A DNA stretch of 64,000 nt from Planctomycetota bacterium (GCA_016716265.1 JADJWQ010000006.1:2879501-2943500), one strand, 5' to 3'; shown: positions 7,181-15,871, counted from the first letter of the stretch. Notes: generated by a model from the sequence alone, not told the origin. Numbers and translations: made by a program.

Positions 7181-10100
7181 ATGGTCCACCCGAGCACCGC
7201 CAGGCTGGAGCTGCGCGACAGCGCGAAGGGCGTCGAGGGGCGCGTGAGCCGCGGCGATGGCGACGGCTGGACCGTGCTGACCGGCTGGCTCTCGCTGCCG
7301 ATCGGTGCGGGTCGCGACCTCCTCGAATGGTCGGACTCGGCGCGCGCCGCACCTCAGGACTGGCTGGAGACGCTCGGGAACGAGCTGTGGCGCGCGCTCC
7401 AGCCGCTGCAGAACACGATCCGCGCGCTCGACACCGCACGCGACGTCGCGCGCTGGGTCGTCGGGATCGCGGAGCCGGCGCCGGATGGCAAGGATGCGGA
7501 CGGCTCCGCCGGCCACTTGCACGCCAGCGACCTGCTCGGCGTGCTGTGGCGCAGCCTGCGGTGGGTCGATGAGGACGGGTCGCTCCACACGCCGTTCCTC
7601 AACGGCCCCTGGGCGCTGCTGCTGCGCGACGGGCCCGGCGACGGCGAGCGCGCGCAGGTGCCGATCGACGTGCTCGACGTCCTCGTCGTCGTGACGTCGC
7701 TGGAGCATCCGGACGGCCACGCGGACGTCGCCGGCCGGCTTCGCGAGGCCGCCTGCACCGTGATCCGGGAGCTGCGCGACAGCCTGCGCGACCTCGCGGC
7801 GGTGCGCGTGCACGTCGCGGCGTCGACGCTCTACCGGCCGGACGATCGGCCCGGCTCGCCATGCCTGCGCGACGTGGTCGTCGACGAGTGGTTCGGTAGC
7901 CGCGAGATCCTCGCGCACTTGCTGCAGCACGGCACCCTCGCCGACGGCGCCCCGCCACGCCCGATCGACGCGCTGGTGTTCGTCGGCCACTCCGACCTCC
8001 GCGTCGGCCGCGACCCGTCCGCGCAGGCGCTCCGCTTCGCGTTGCCCGGCCGGCCAGCGACCACGCTCGACGTCGCGGGCACCACGCTGAAGCACTGGCT
8101 GACGCACCGCAACGGCGGCGCGCGCGGTCCGCAGCTCGTCGTCGCGGCCAATTGCGGCAGCGCCGGGCTCGCGTTCCACCTGCGCGAGGTGGCCCCGCAC
8201 GTCGTGACGACGGCTGCCGCCGTCGAGGCCGCCGACATGGCCCGGCTCGTCGCCGGCCTGTTCCGGCGCCTGAGCCAGGGCGGCTCGCTCGGCCGCGCAT
8301 TGCACGAGGCGCGCGACGACGTGCAGGCGGACGCGCGCATCAACACCAGCGCGCTGATCGAGCACTGGGCAGAGACCGTCCACGACCAGCCGTTCCTGAC
8401 GCAGCCCGAACGCGAGCTCGCCGCCTACTACGACCGGCACATCAACGACAACGCCGTGCTGCGCAATGCCTTCGGTGGCAAGCGGCAGGCACCGCTGCAG
8501 CAGATCCACGTCGCGCTGGAGCTGCGGCGGCAGTCCGCGACGAACGAGCATGGCGACCAGCCGCTCGACCCGGGCGACGCCCGCGAGCTGCTCGCGTCGG
8601 CCGCTCGTGAGCGCACGCAGCTCACCTTCGCGGCGCTGATCGCGGAGCTGCAGCGCGGCGAGTCGGCGCGCACGATCGTGCTCCGCGGCGAGGCGGGTGG
8701 CGGCAAGACCACGACGCTGCGGGTGTTCACGCTCGAGCGGCCGGCGGCGTCGTTCCCGGTCTACCTGAGCCTCGGTGTGTTCCTGCGCCAGGTGGGCGCA
8801 TTGAGCGACTGGAGCCACGACGGCGTGCTCGCCGCGATCGTCGGCTTCCTCGCCGGCACACGCGCGGGCCTGGGCCAGGCGATCATCGATCGCGAGCGCG
8901 ACGTCGCATTCCTGCTCGACGGCTTCGACGAGCTGCACGACACGACCGCGCGCGAGGCCGGCGTCCGCCTCGCGAAGGAGCTCGCGACGCACTTCCCGGC
9001 CGCCATCGTCATGGTCGCCGCGCGCGAGACCGCCGATCTCACCGCTCTCGAGGAAGCCGGCTGGTCGACCGCCACGCTCCGCCGCCTCGACCGCGACACG
9101 CAGCAGCCGGCGCTGCTCGGCAACTGGTTCGCGGCGGCCGGCAGGTCTCGCGAGGACGCCGCGCGTTGGATCGCCGACCTCCACGGCCTCGGCCGCCGCG
9201 TCGGGGATCTGTGCGGCAACCCGCTGATGCTCACCTACATCGGCGAGCTGATCCTCGGCGGCTGGGATCTCGAACGCTTCCGGCGCGGCCAGCACGAGAT
9301 CGTGTCGGGCCTGCTCGACGCGATGGCCGAGCGTGCCTACCGGCGCGACGATCGTGGCGGCGCCATCGCCTGTCCGTTCGACCGCCGCGACCTGCGCCGC
9401 GTGCTGCGCTGGATCGCGTGGCGGATGATCGGGGCGTTGCGGCGCTCGCTCGGCGGGGTGACCGAGCTGGAGCAGTGGATCGACGAGGCCCGCGACGACG
9501 AATCGACTGCCGTTCGCGAGCCGCTCGAGCGCATGCTCGCCAGGTGCGACTCGAAATGCCGCCAGCTCGCCGAGGCGATCGGCGAGCACAGCGGCGTGTT
9601 CCAGCCGGAATGGGGCAGCGAGTCCGAGTGGAAGTTCAGTCACAACCTGCTGCAGGAGGCGCTGGCGGCCGAGCATTGGTGGCACGTGGAGCTTCGCAAG
9701 GCCGATGACAGCGCGGCGGTGCTCGCGCATCTGCGCGGGCGGCTGGGCGCGGATGGCGACGCCGCGCTCGACTTCTGGACCGAGCCGACGGTGCTCCTCG
9801 CCAGTCTGCTCCGGTCCGGCGATGTCGGCGCGCTGGCCGCGCAGCTCGCTGGCGACACGACCACGGCGGAGCTCGGTCGACGCGTGCTGCTGCAGGCCGA
9901 TCGTGCCACGTCGGAGCAGATCCGGGCCGTCGTGGCGCCGTCCGGCGACGCGGACCGCCGTGCCGAGCTCTACATGGCGATCCCGCGGCTGGTGGCGGAT
10001 CCGGAGCGCGCGGCGGAGCTCCTGGGCGATCTCGGGTGCGAGCTCAATGGCGCCGAGGATCGCCATTGGATCCGCGTTGCCATGGAGACCTGCGGGCAGG

Positions 10101-11011
10101 ACGCTCTCGACGTCGGCTTGGCTCGCATCTATGCCGACGCGCCGGTCCCGGGCACGGCGGCACTCTGCTGGCTGGCGGACACGTGGTGGTGCCGACGGAA
10201 TGGAGAACGCCGGGAGTTCCTCTGGAAGCCGGTGGCGGCGGGGAGCTTCCGGATGGGCAGTCCGCCGGACGAGGCAGGCAGACGCGACAACGAGGACCTG
10301 GTCGACGTCGAAATCACGCGGCCCTTCTGGGTGATGGCGGTGCCGGTGACGCTGGGGATGTTCCGAGGGCTTCATCGCGAGCACCGTCAGCGTTGGTCGG
10401 ACGACCCACGCCTGCCGGCGGTCAACCTGAGCTGGTTCGAGGCGACGATGTTCTGCGACTGGCTGAACGCCCGCTGGCTGGACGCGGTGCGCGGCGGTGT
10501 GTTGGACGACGAGTCGACGCGGATGCGAGCGCATGGAGTTCCCAGCGAGCAGGTCGCGCGGGGTTGGCGGTTCAGGCTGCTGACCGAGGCGGAGTGGGAG
10601 TTCATGTGTCGGGCCGGGACGCCCACGCGCTTCTGGTCGGGCGACGAACTCGAAGTGGCGGGGGAGGCGGTGGCGTGGCACGACGGGAACAGTGAACGCA
10701 GGTTGCACGCGGCGGCTGAGTTGCGGCCGAACCGGCTCGGGGTCTACGACGCGCACGGGCTGGTCTGGGAGTGGTGTCGCGACTGGTACGCTGATGTGTT
10801 GGCAGGTGGCCGGGACCCGCAGGGTCCGGAGCGCGGTTCCGTCCGCGTCTTACGCGGGGGCTCCTTCGGGAACGTCGCCGACGTCTGCCGCTCCGCCGTC
10901 CGCAACGGGTTCCTCCCCGGCGTCCGCGGCGTCGTCTTCGTCGACTACGGCTTCCGCGTCTGCTTCGGCCCCCCGCTCCCGAGCCCGGGTCGGGTGATCG
11001 AAGATCGGTAA
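7181..11011 (+). CDS. CHAT-NACHT-FGE-like giant sensor/effector protein 2 with a DGR-type variable C-terminus
   Basis: 1276 residues. Domains in order: an N-terminal extension; a CHAT domain with His270 (FVGHSD) and Cys325 (AANCGSAG) followed by the family's A-rich helix and LGRALHEARD; a NACHT NTPase with Walker A GEAGGGKT at 503-510, Walker B-like FLLDGFDELHD and sensor strand IVMVAARE; a helical region; and an FGE-like domain (EFLWKPV, GSFRMGS, WFEATMFCDWLNARW, LLTEAEWEFMCRAG, VWEWCRDWY). It ends in variable region VR2. Both CHAT catalytic residues are present, so the protease should be active. Outside the C-terminal ~280 codons it shares only domain-level similarity with gene 1. Within them the DNA is almost the same and gap-free except one codon in the variable region. 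Confidence 0.9.
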   Translation: MVHPSTARLELRDSAKGVEGRVSRGDGDGWTVLTGWLSLPIGAGRDLLEWSDSARAAPQDWLETLGNELWRALQPLQNTIRALDTARDVARWVVGIAEPAPDGKDADGSAGHLHASDLLGVLWRSLRWVDEDGSLHTPFLNGPWALLLRDGPGDGERAQVPIDVLDVLVVVTSLEHPDGHADVAGRLREAACTVIRELRDSLRDLAAVRVHVAASTLYRPDDRPGSPCLRDVVVDEWFGSREILAHLLQHGTLADGAPPRPIDALVFVGHSDLRVGRDPSAQALRFALPGRPATTLDVAGTTLKHWLTHRNGGARGPQLVVAANCGSAGLAFHLREVAPHVVTTAAAVEAADMARLVAGLFRRLSQGGSLGRALHEARDDVQADARINTSALIEHWAETVHDQPFLTQPERELAAYYDRHINDNAVLRNAFGGKRQAPLQQIHVALELRRQSATNEHGDQPLDPGDARELLASAARERTQLTFAALIAELQRGESARTIVLRGEAGGGKTTTLRVFTLERPAASFPVYLSLGVFLRQVGALSDWSHDGVLAAIVGFLAGTRAGLGQAIIDRERDVAFLLDGFDELHDTTAREAGVRLAKELATHFPAAIVMVAARETADLTALEEAGWSTATLRRLDRDTQQPALLGNWFAAAGRSREDAARWIADLHGLGRRVGDLCGNPLMLTYIGELILGGWDLERFRRGQHEIVSGLLDAMAERAYRRDDRGGAIACPFDRRDLRRVLRWIAWRMIGALRRSLGGVTELEQWIDEARDDESTAVREPLERMLARCDSKCRQLAEAIGEHSGVFQPEWGSESEWKFSHNLLQEALAAEHWWHVELRKADDSAAVLAHLRGRLGADGDAALDFWTEPTVLLASLLRSGDVGALAAQLAGDTTTAELGRRVLLQADRATSEQIRAVVAPSGDADRRAELYMAIPRLVADPERAAELLGDLGCELNGAEDRHWIRVAMETCGQDALDVGLARIYADAPVPGTAALCWLADTWWCRRNGERREFLWKPVAAGSFRMGSPPDEAGRRDNEDLVDVEITRPFWVMAVPVTLGMFRGLHREHRQRWSDDPRLPAVNLSWFEATMFCDWLNARWLDAVRGGVLDDESTRMRAHGVPSEQVARGWRFRLLTEAEWEFMCRAGTPTRFWSGDELEVAGEAVAWHDGNSERRLHAAAELRPNRLGVYDAHGLVWEWCRDWYADVLAGGRDPQGPERGSVRVLRGGSFGNVADVCRSAVRNGFLPGVRGVVFVDYGFRVCFGPPLPSPGRVIEDR
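10844..10978 (+). repeat. DGR-type variable region VR2 in sensor gene 2
   Basis: 45 codons, one fewer than VR1 and VR3. Variable codons read G N V / D V / V / N G F L / V / G V V F V D Y inside the shared framework. All of them end in C except the ggg codons. The block ttcgtcgactac found in all three variable regions is displaced by two codons here, so small indels accompany the substitutions. Downstream are the imperfect palindrome CCCGAGCCCGGGTCGGG (10978-10994) and the shared tail 11003-11020 (GATCGGTAATTGGGGTAG, one base different from the other two). Confidence 0.8.
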
Positions 11012-11389
11012 TTGGGGTAGGGTGGGGTCCGTCCGCGGCCGGCCATGAATGGCCGCCGCTGGCCACGAGAGGCCGCGCGGCAGCTCACACCGGCTCCGCG
11101 CCCGTGCCCGCCACGAGCCGTATCTCCGCTGCCGCGCCGGTCCTCCGTGCAGCCACGGCTCCCGCCGCAGGGCGCCGTCCCGCGGCCGGCGTCGGCCACC
11201 CCGCGGCCATCCGTGGCCGCCCGGTCACCTCGCGATGGCCGCGCATCGACCCGTTCTGGCCGCGGGCACGCCCGAGGTGGCCGCCGCCGGCCATTTCCGG
11301 CCGCCGCCGGCCTGGTCATGGCCGCCTCTGGCCATCGCGTGGCCGCCGCCCACCGCCGGGCCTCGCCGGCCCTGCCCGTGCGCTCCGGC
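11012..11389. other. GGCC-rich non-coding spacer between sensor gene 2 and the RT remnant
   Basis: After the shared tail the sequence becomes a run of irregularly spaced TGGCCGCC, TGGCCA and CGGCC units. I count about nineteen GGCC tetramers between 11036 and 11374. A shorter tract of the same kind (about five GGCC) lies on the other side of the RT remnant at 11905-11955, and three occur after sensor gene 1. This is where a template repeat would be expected, but nothing here matches the variable regions. No coding frame is convincing. Confidence 0.6.
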
Positions 11390-11880
11390 TCACAGCACGA
11401 ACTGGTGTCCGAGCGCCGCCGCCACCGAGCGCCGGACCCGCGCAACCGACAGACCGGGATCGCGGATCTGCGCGCGCAACCGCGCTTCGACGCGACGCCG
11501 TGCGGCCGGCAGCGGCTCGACGCCGTCGCGACGGATCCGGAAGCCGAGCCCGTCGAGGTGCGCGGCACAGCTCAGCACGCGGGCCTGCGGGTGCTTCCAG
11601 CGCTGGCGGCGCTCCCGCAACAGCCAGTCGACGAGGTCGCTGCGCCATGCGCGCAGGTCGGCGCGCCGGTCGCCGAACAGGAACACGTCGTCGACGTAGC
11701 GCACGGCGCCGGGCACGCGCAGCTCGCGCAGGATCCGGTGGTCCATCGCCGTCAGCACGAGGTGGCTCGCCAGGAGCTGGCTCGTGACCGCGCCCATCGG
11801 CAGCCCCTGCCCGCGCGGCGGCCAATCGGGTGGCAGGCGCGCATGGTGCGCGCGCCGCAATGCGTTGCGTGCGATTCCGC
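11390..11880 (-). pseudogene. DGR-type reverse transcriptase, 5'-truncated
   Basis: The C-terminal part of a group II/DGR-like reverse transcriptase. It has motif B QGLPMGAVTSQ (coded at 11777-11809), the catalytic box RYVDDVFLF (YVDD at 11687-11698), thumb-like sequence, and a natural stop after LGHQFVL. The first catalytic aspartate (motif A) and the finger domain are missing: upstream the frame dissolves into GGCC-rich low-complexity DNA and ends 28 bases from the stop of sensor gene 3. DGR RTs are normally 300-400 residues; fewer than about 165 recognisable ones remain. It is therefore probably catalytically dead. It lies head-to-tail behind sensor gene 3 and converges on sensor gene 2, as expected for a DGR cassette. 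Confidence 0.8.
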
Positions 11881-11977
11881 GCTGCTGACCGGCGCCGCAG
11901 TGGACGGTCGGCGGCCGGCCGCGTGGCCGGCGGCGGCCATCGGTGGCCACGCGCGGACGCGACTCACACTACCCCAA

Positions 11978-14900
11978 CTACCGATCCTCGATGCCCGCAC
12001 CCGAGCTCGGGAGCGGGGGGCCGAAGCAGACGCGGAGGCCGAGGTAGACGTAGTCGACGAAATTGCGGTCGCCGGGGAGGTTCCTGAAGCGGAAGGCGGA
12101 GCGGCAGCAAGCGGCGTCGTCCCAGAAGGAGCCCCCGCGCAAGACGCGGACGGAACCGCGCTCACCGCGCACCATGCGGTGGTCCGGCGCGTGCGCAAGC
12201 ACCGCTGCGGTGTCCTCCCACGCATCGCACTGCCACTCCCAGCAGTTGCCGTGCATGTCGAACAGCCCGAAGTCGTTCGCCCGCAATCTGCCCACCGGGT
12301 GGACCCCTGACCCGGACCGGCTCTCTTCGTGCCACCCGTGCTCCTTCGTCAGCCAATCACCGCACCAGAACCGCGTCCCGCTGCCGGCGCGGCACGCCCA
12401 CTCCCATTCCCATTCGCCCGGGAGCCGGAAGCGCCAGCCAGCCGCACGCCGACTCTCGAACTCCCTCAGGGGAATCCCCAGCGCCGACGCTAGCTGGTCC
12501 GCGGGGAGTGCGGCCACGCTCCGCGCGAAGGCCACCGCGTCCCACCACGTCACCCAGTTCACGGGGCAGTCCAGGCCGTGGCTCTGGTCGTCGGCCGCGT
12601 CGGACTGGGCCTCGCGGATCGCGATGGTCTTCCGCCGCCACCTGACTTCGTGATCGAGGTCGAAGCCGCGGTACATCCCGACCGTCACCGGCACCGCCAT
12701 CAGCCAGAACTCGCCCGGCACCGGCACCTCGCGCAGATCGTCGCCGAAGCCGTAGGTGTCGCTCTCGTAGCCGATCACCTCCGGCGCGATCCGCCGCCAG
12801 ACCGCCGGGTCCACGATGCTCCTGAACCTCTCCGCTCCTGGCAGCGGCTGGACGTCGAGCCCACCGCGCGCGGACGCCTGGACCCGCCCCGCGACCTCAC
12901 GCAGTCGAGGCCTACCCGGGTGGCGCGCGACAATCGCGATCGCCTCCTCCTCGATGAAGAACCGGTCGATGCCGCTGCGCAGGTGGGTGGCGAGCTGCTC
13001 CAGCACCTCGAGCGCCGAGCTCGCGTCAGCCGGACGCTCCAGCTCGAACGCGGCGGCGAAGCCGTCCCAGAAGCGCTGCTTGTCGTCGGGGTCGGCACCG
13101 CCGAGCAGCTTCCGGATCGCGTCGGCAGGCGGGCGCGGCGTCAGGGCGAGCGCGCGCAGCCCGAGCTGCGGATCGAGCTCGTGCAGCGCCACCAGCCAGC
13201 GCGTCGTCGCGTCGTCGCCGGCGAGCCAGCTCGCGACGAGTGACAGCGTCTCCGCGACCCGCGCCATCCGCGGTGCGGTCTGCGCGTGCGCGGCGCGCGC
13301 GTCGTCGTGCGAGCGCGCGGCCTTCACGACGCCGGCGAGCCAGGCCAGCAGACCGTCGAGGTCGGCAGCGCCGTCGCCTGCCAATCCGAACTCCTCCGCG
13401 ATCGACTCGGCCGCCAGCACGTCGGCGAACGACTGCAGCGGGAAGCACAGCTCGGCCTCGAGGTCACGGGCGCCGGTCACGAAGCCGACGAGACCGGTGC
13501 GCGCGAGGCGGGACGCGAACAACGCGGCATCCAACGGCAGTCGCCAGGCCCATTGCTCGGAGTCGAGCGCCGGATGGCCGGACGGCAACCGGTTCCCGCG
13601 CAGCCGCGTGGCCAGCGCGCGGCCGAACGCGGTCGGCTCACCGAGATCGTCGCGGACGGCCGCCTGCGTGAGCTGCTGCTCGAACAGCTCCCGGGCGAGC
13701 GCGCGGAGGACCCGCAGCACGGCTCCGAGCTCCCGGCTGTCGAACACCCCCTCGCGGCGGTACTCGCCCCGCGCGAGGCTCTTCACCGCATCGACCAGGA
13801 TGCTCCGGCGGTTGGTGTGGGCCAGGTCGTCCGGCCCCGCCTTCGCGATCCGCAATGCCGTCAGCGTCAGCATCAACGGGTTCTCGCACTCGCGACGCAA
13901 TGCGTTGCCTCGCGGCGAGCCGATCAGGTCCCAGGCCTTGCCGACCGCCTCCCGCACGCCGGCGTCCCCCGTCGGGAACTGCTGGAGCCAGCTCCACAGC
14001 GCCGGGTGCAGCGCCGAACGCTGCAGCGCGCGGAACCAGTTGCCGAGCAGCTCGCGCTGCCGCTCCTCGGCCAGCGGGTCCACGCGCAGCGTGACGAACT
14101 GCTCCGCTACCGGCGTCGCACCGACGATGCGCATCGCCACGACCAGGCGACCCTGCCGATTCGCAGCGCGCAGCGAGTCGATCAGCTCCCATGCGCGGTT
14201 CGGGTCCGCGACCTCGTCCAGGGCGTCGAGCAGCAGCACGAGGCGACCTGCGGCCGCGAAGCGCTGCACCATCTCGGGTGCCAACGCGGCGTAGTCGTTA
14301 CCCAGCTCCCGTAGGCGATCGAGCGCGCCGACCGCGCGGTCGACCAGCAGCTTGATCGGCGCGAACACCGCGAGATCGCCGCGCCCGAGCCGCTCGAGCG
14401 CGATCTGCCGCAGCAGCGTCGACTTGCCCGCGCCCGGGTCGCCGAGCAGCGCGACGCCTCGCCAGCGCCGGTCGTCGAGCCACTCGCCGAGGTCGCGGCG
14501 GTCGACCAGCTCGCGGGCCTCGACCCGGCGCGCGAACTCGACGTCCGACTCGCTGCGGTGTCGCACCGCGTCGAGCCGCACGTACAGGTCGATCGGCGCC
14601 TGGCGGTGCGCGAGCACGTCGAACGGCAGCGGCCGCAGCGCGTCGCGCATGCGGACGCGGAACGCGTCGAACGCGGCCTGCTCGGGGATCACGAAGCCCC
14701 GCGTGTCGAAGCCGCGCGCGAAGTGCAGCAGATCGTCGCAGCGGGCCGTGCTCCGGACGACCGCCACCGCCCGGCCCACCGACGCACTCGGGTCGTCGCG
14801 CAGCGCCGCGAAGAACGCGCGGTCGAACGCGCGGCAGCGGGCGGGAGGCACCAGCGACGACCAGCCGATCACGTGCTCGACCGCCGTGCACAGCGCGCGG

Positions 14901-15871
14901 CCGCCTTCGGGGTCGAGCCGGCAGCCGTGCAGGATCAGCGTGCGCGTGGGGCGGGCGCGCAGGTCGGCCGCCAGGTCATCCAGCCCATACGACTCCCAGT
15001 CGAAGCCGACGTCGGTCGGCACGTGGACCTGCAGATGCCGTCCGGTCGACTGCTCGGTCGCGTCGCTCTTGCCGATCCAGATCAGCGCGTCGAAGCCGGC
15101 GCGGGCGCGCGGGTCGCTGGCGTCGCCGCGGAGCCAGGCGCGGACCTCGCCGAGGCCTGCGACCTCGACCGGGTGAAGCTCACCGAACGAGCCCGCACCG
15201 CGCGGCGCGAGCACGACGATCTCCGGCGGCGGTGCACCTTGCACGCGCGCCGTGGGCTCGCGCAGTGCCGACACGAGCTCTCCCACCTGCGCGAGGATCT
15301 CGTCGGTGACCGCCGCGGTCACGCGCTGCTGAGCGGGCTCGCCGGGCAATTGCCGCTGCACGTAGTGGCCGACGACCACCAGCACGCGCAGCGCACCGTC
15401 GAGCTGGCGCACGGTGTCGTCGCGCGCCGGCACGTCGACGTCCGCGAGGCGGAAGCACTCGATCCGCCGGTCGACGAACGGCCGCGCGAGCTCATCCGGG
15501 CGCAGCACGGCGTCGTGCCCGTCGGGATGCCACAGCGCGAGGCCCTCCCAGGGCAGCCCGGCGGCGACGCACCCTGGCGCGGTCAGGATGCCGAACCGCG
15601 TCCACGCGGGATGCTGGCTGTCGGCAGCGAGGTGGTCGAACAGCGCGCGATACAGGCCGCTCGTGCGCGCCTGCTCGCGCAATGCGATCGACAGCTCGCC
15701 GGCCGTCACGCCCTCCGGGCTGATCGCGAGCCGCAGCGTCGCGCGCTCGCTCTGCACCGGCTCCCCCTGCGGCTTCCAGCGGAGCTCGAGTTCGATCGCC
15801 CCGCCTACGCTCGAGGCGACGTGCAGCACCGCCTCGCATGGCTCCACCGGTTCGACGCGCGGTCTCTCCAC
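11978..15871 (-). CDS. CHAT-like-NACHT-FGE-like giant sensor protein 3 with a DGR-type variable C-terminus
   Basis: 1297 residues from the GTG at 15871, preceded at 9 bases by AGGA. An alternative GTG at 15910 overlaps the upstream stop as GTGA. A CHAT-like domain (GLPWEGLALW near residue 110) has Cys317 in LHGCRLD, but the expected His position reads WIGKSD, i.e. Lys268 instead of His, so protease activity is doubtful. The NACHT domain has Walker A GDPGAGKS at 477-484 and Walker B-like LLLDALDEVAD. The C-terminal FGE-like domain is a different subtype from genes 1 and 2 (WLMAVPVTVGMYRG, WRFRLPGEWEWEWACRAG, FGLFDMHGNCWEWQ), yet it ends in the same variable-region framework. It follows the fhs-folD-SnoaL genes on the same strand and is followed by the RT remnant. 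Confidence 0.88.
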   Translation of the reverse strand: MERPRVEPVEPCEAVLHVASSVGGAIELELRWKPQGEPVQSERATLRLAISPEGVTAGELSIALREQARTSGLYRALFDHLAADSQHPAWTRFGILTAPGCVAAGLPWEGLALWHPDGHDAVLRPDELARPFVDRRIECFRLADVDVPARDDTVRQLDGALRVLVVVGHYVQRQLPGEPAQQRVTAAVTDEILAQVGELVSALREPTARVQGAPPPEIVVLAPRGAGSFGELHPVEVAGLGEVRAWLRGDASDPRARAGFDALIWIGKSDATEQSTGRHLQVHVPTDVGFDWESYGLDDLAADLRARPTRTLILHGCRLDPEGGRALCTAVEHVIGWSSLVPPARCRAFDRAFFAALRDDPSASVGRAVAVVRSTARCDDLLHFARGFDTRGFVIPEQAAFDAFRVRMRDALRPLPFDVLAHRQAPIDLYVRLDAVRHRSESDVEFARRVEARELVDRRDLGEWLDDRRWRGVALLGDPGAGKSTLLRQIALERLGRGDLAVFAPIKLLVDRAVGALDRLRELGNDYAALAPEMVQRFAAAGRLVLLLDALDEVADPNRAWELIDSLRAANRQGRLVVAMRIVGATPVAEQFVTLRVDPLAEERQRELLGNWFRALQRSALHPALWSWLQQFPTGDAGVREAVGKAWDLIGSPRGNALRRECENPLMLTLTALRIAKAGPDDLAHTNRRSILVDAVKSLARGEYRREGVFDSRELGAVLRVLRALARELFEQQLTQAAVRDDLGEPTAFGRALATRLRGNRLPSGHPALDSEQWAWRLPLDAALFASRLARTGLVGFVTGARDLEAELCFPLQSFADVLAAESIAEEFGLAGDGAADLDGLLAWLAGVVKAARSHDDARAAHAQTAPRMARVAETLSLVASWLAGDDATTRWLVALHELDPQLGLRALALTPRPPADAIRKLLGGADPDDKQRFWDGFAAAFELERPADASSALEVLEQLATHLRSGIDRFFIEEEAIAIVARHPGRPRLREVAGRVQASARGGLDVQPLPGAERFRSIVDPAVWRRIAPEVIGYESDTYGFGDDLREVPVPGEFWLMAVPVTVGMYRGFDLDHEVRWRRKTIAIREAQSDAADDQSHGLDCPVNWVTWWDAVAFARSVAALPADQLASALGIPLREFESRRAAGWRFRLPGEWEWEWACRAGSGTRFWCGDWLTKEHGWHEESRSGSGVHPVGRLRANDFGLFDMHGNCWEWQCDAWEDTAAVLAHAPDHRMVRGERGSVRVLRGGSFWDDAACCRSAFRFRNLPGDRNFVDYVYLGLRVCFGPPLPSSGAGIEDR
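12011..12148 (-). repeat. DGR-type variable region VR3 in sensor gene 3
   Basis: 46 codons on the minus strand. Variable codons read W D D / A C / F / F R N L / D / N F V D Y V Y L. Several positions keep the adenine-containing codon that a template would supply (aac, agg, gac) where VR1 or VR2 have ctc, ttc, ggg or gtc. Third bases are C except two T (gct, aat) and two G (tgg, agg). A 12-bp palindrome CCCGAGCTCGGG follows at 11999-12010, then the shared tail at 11969-11986. Confidence 0.8.
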
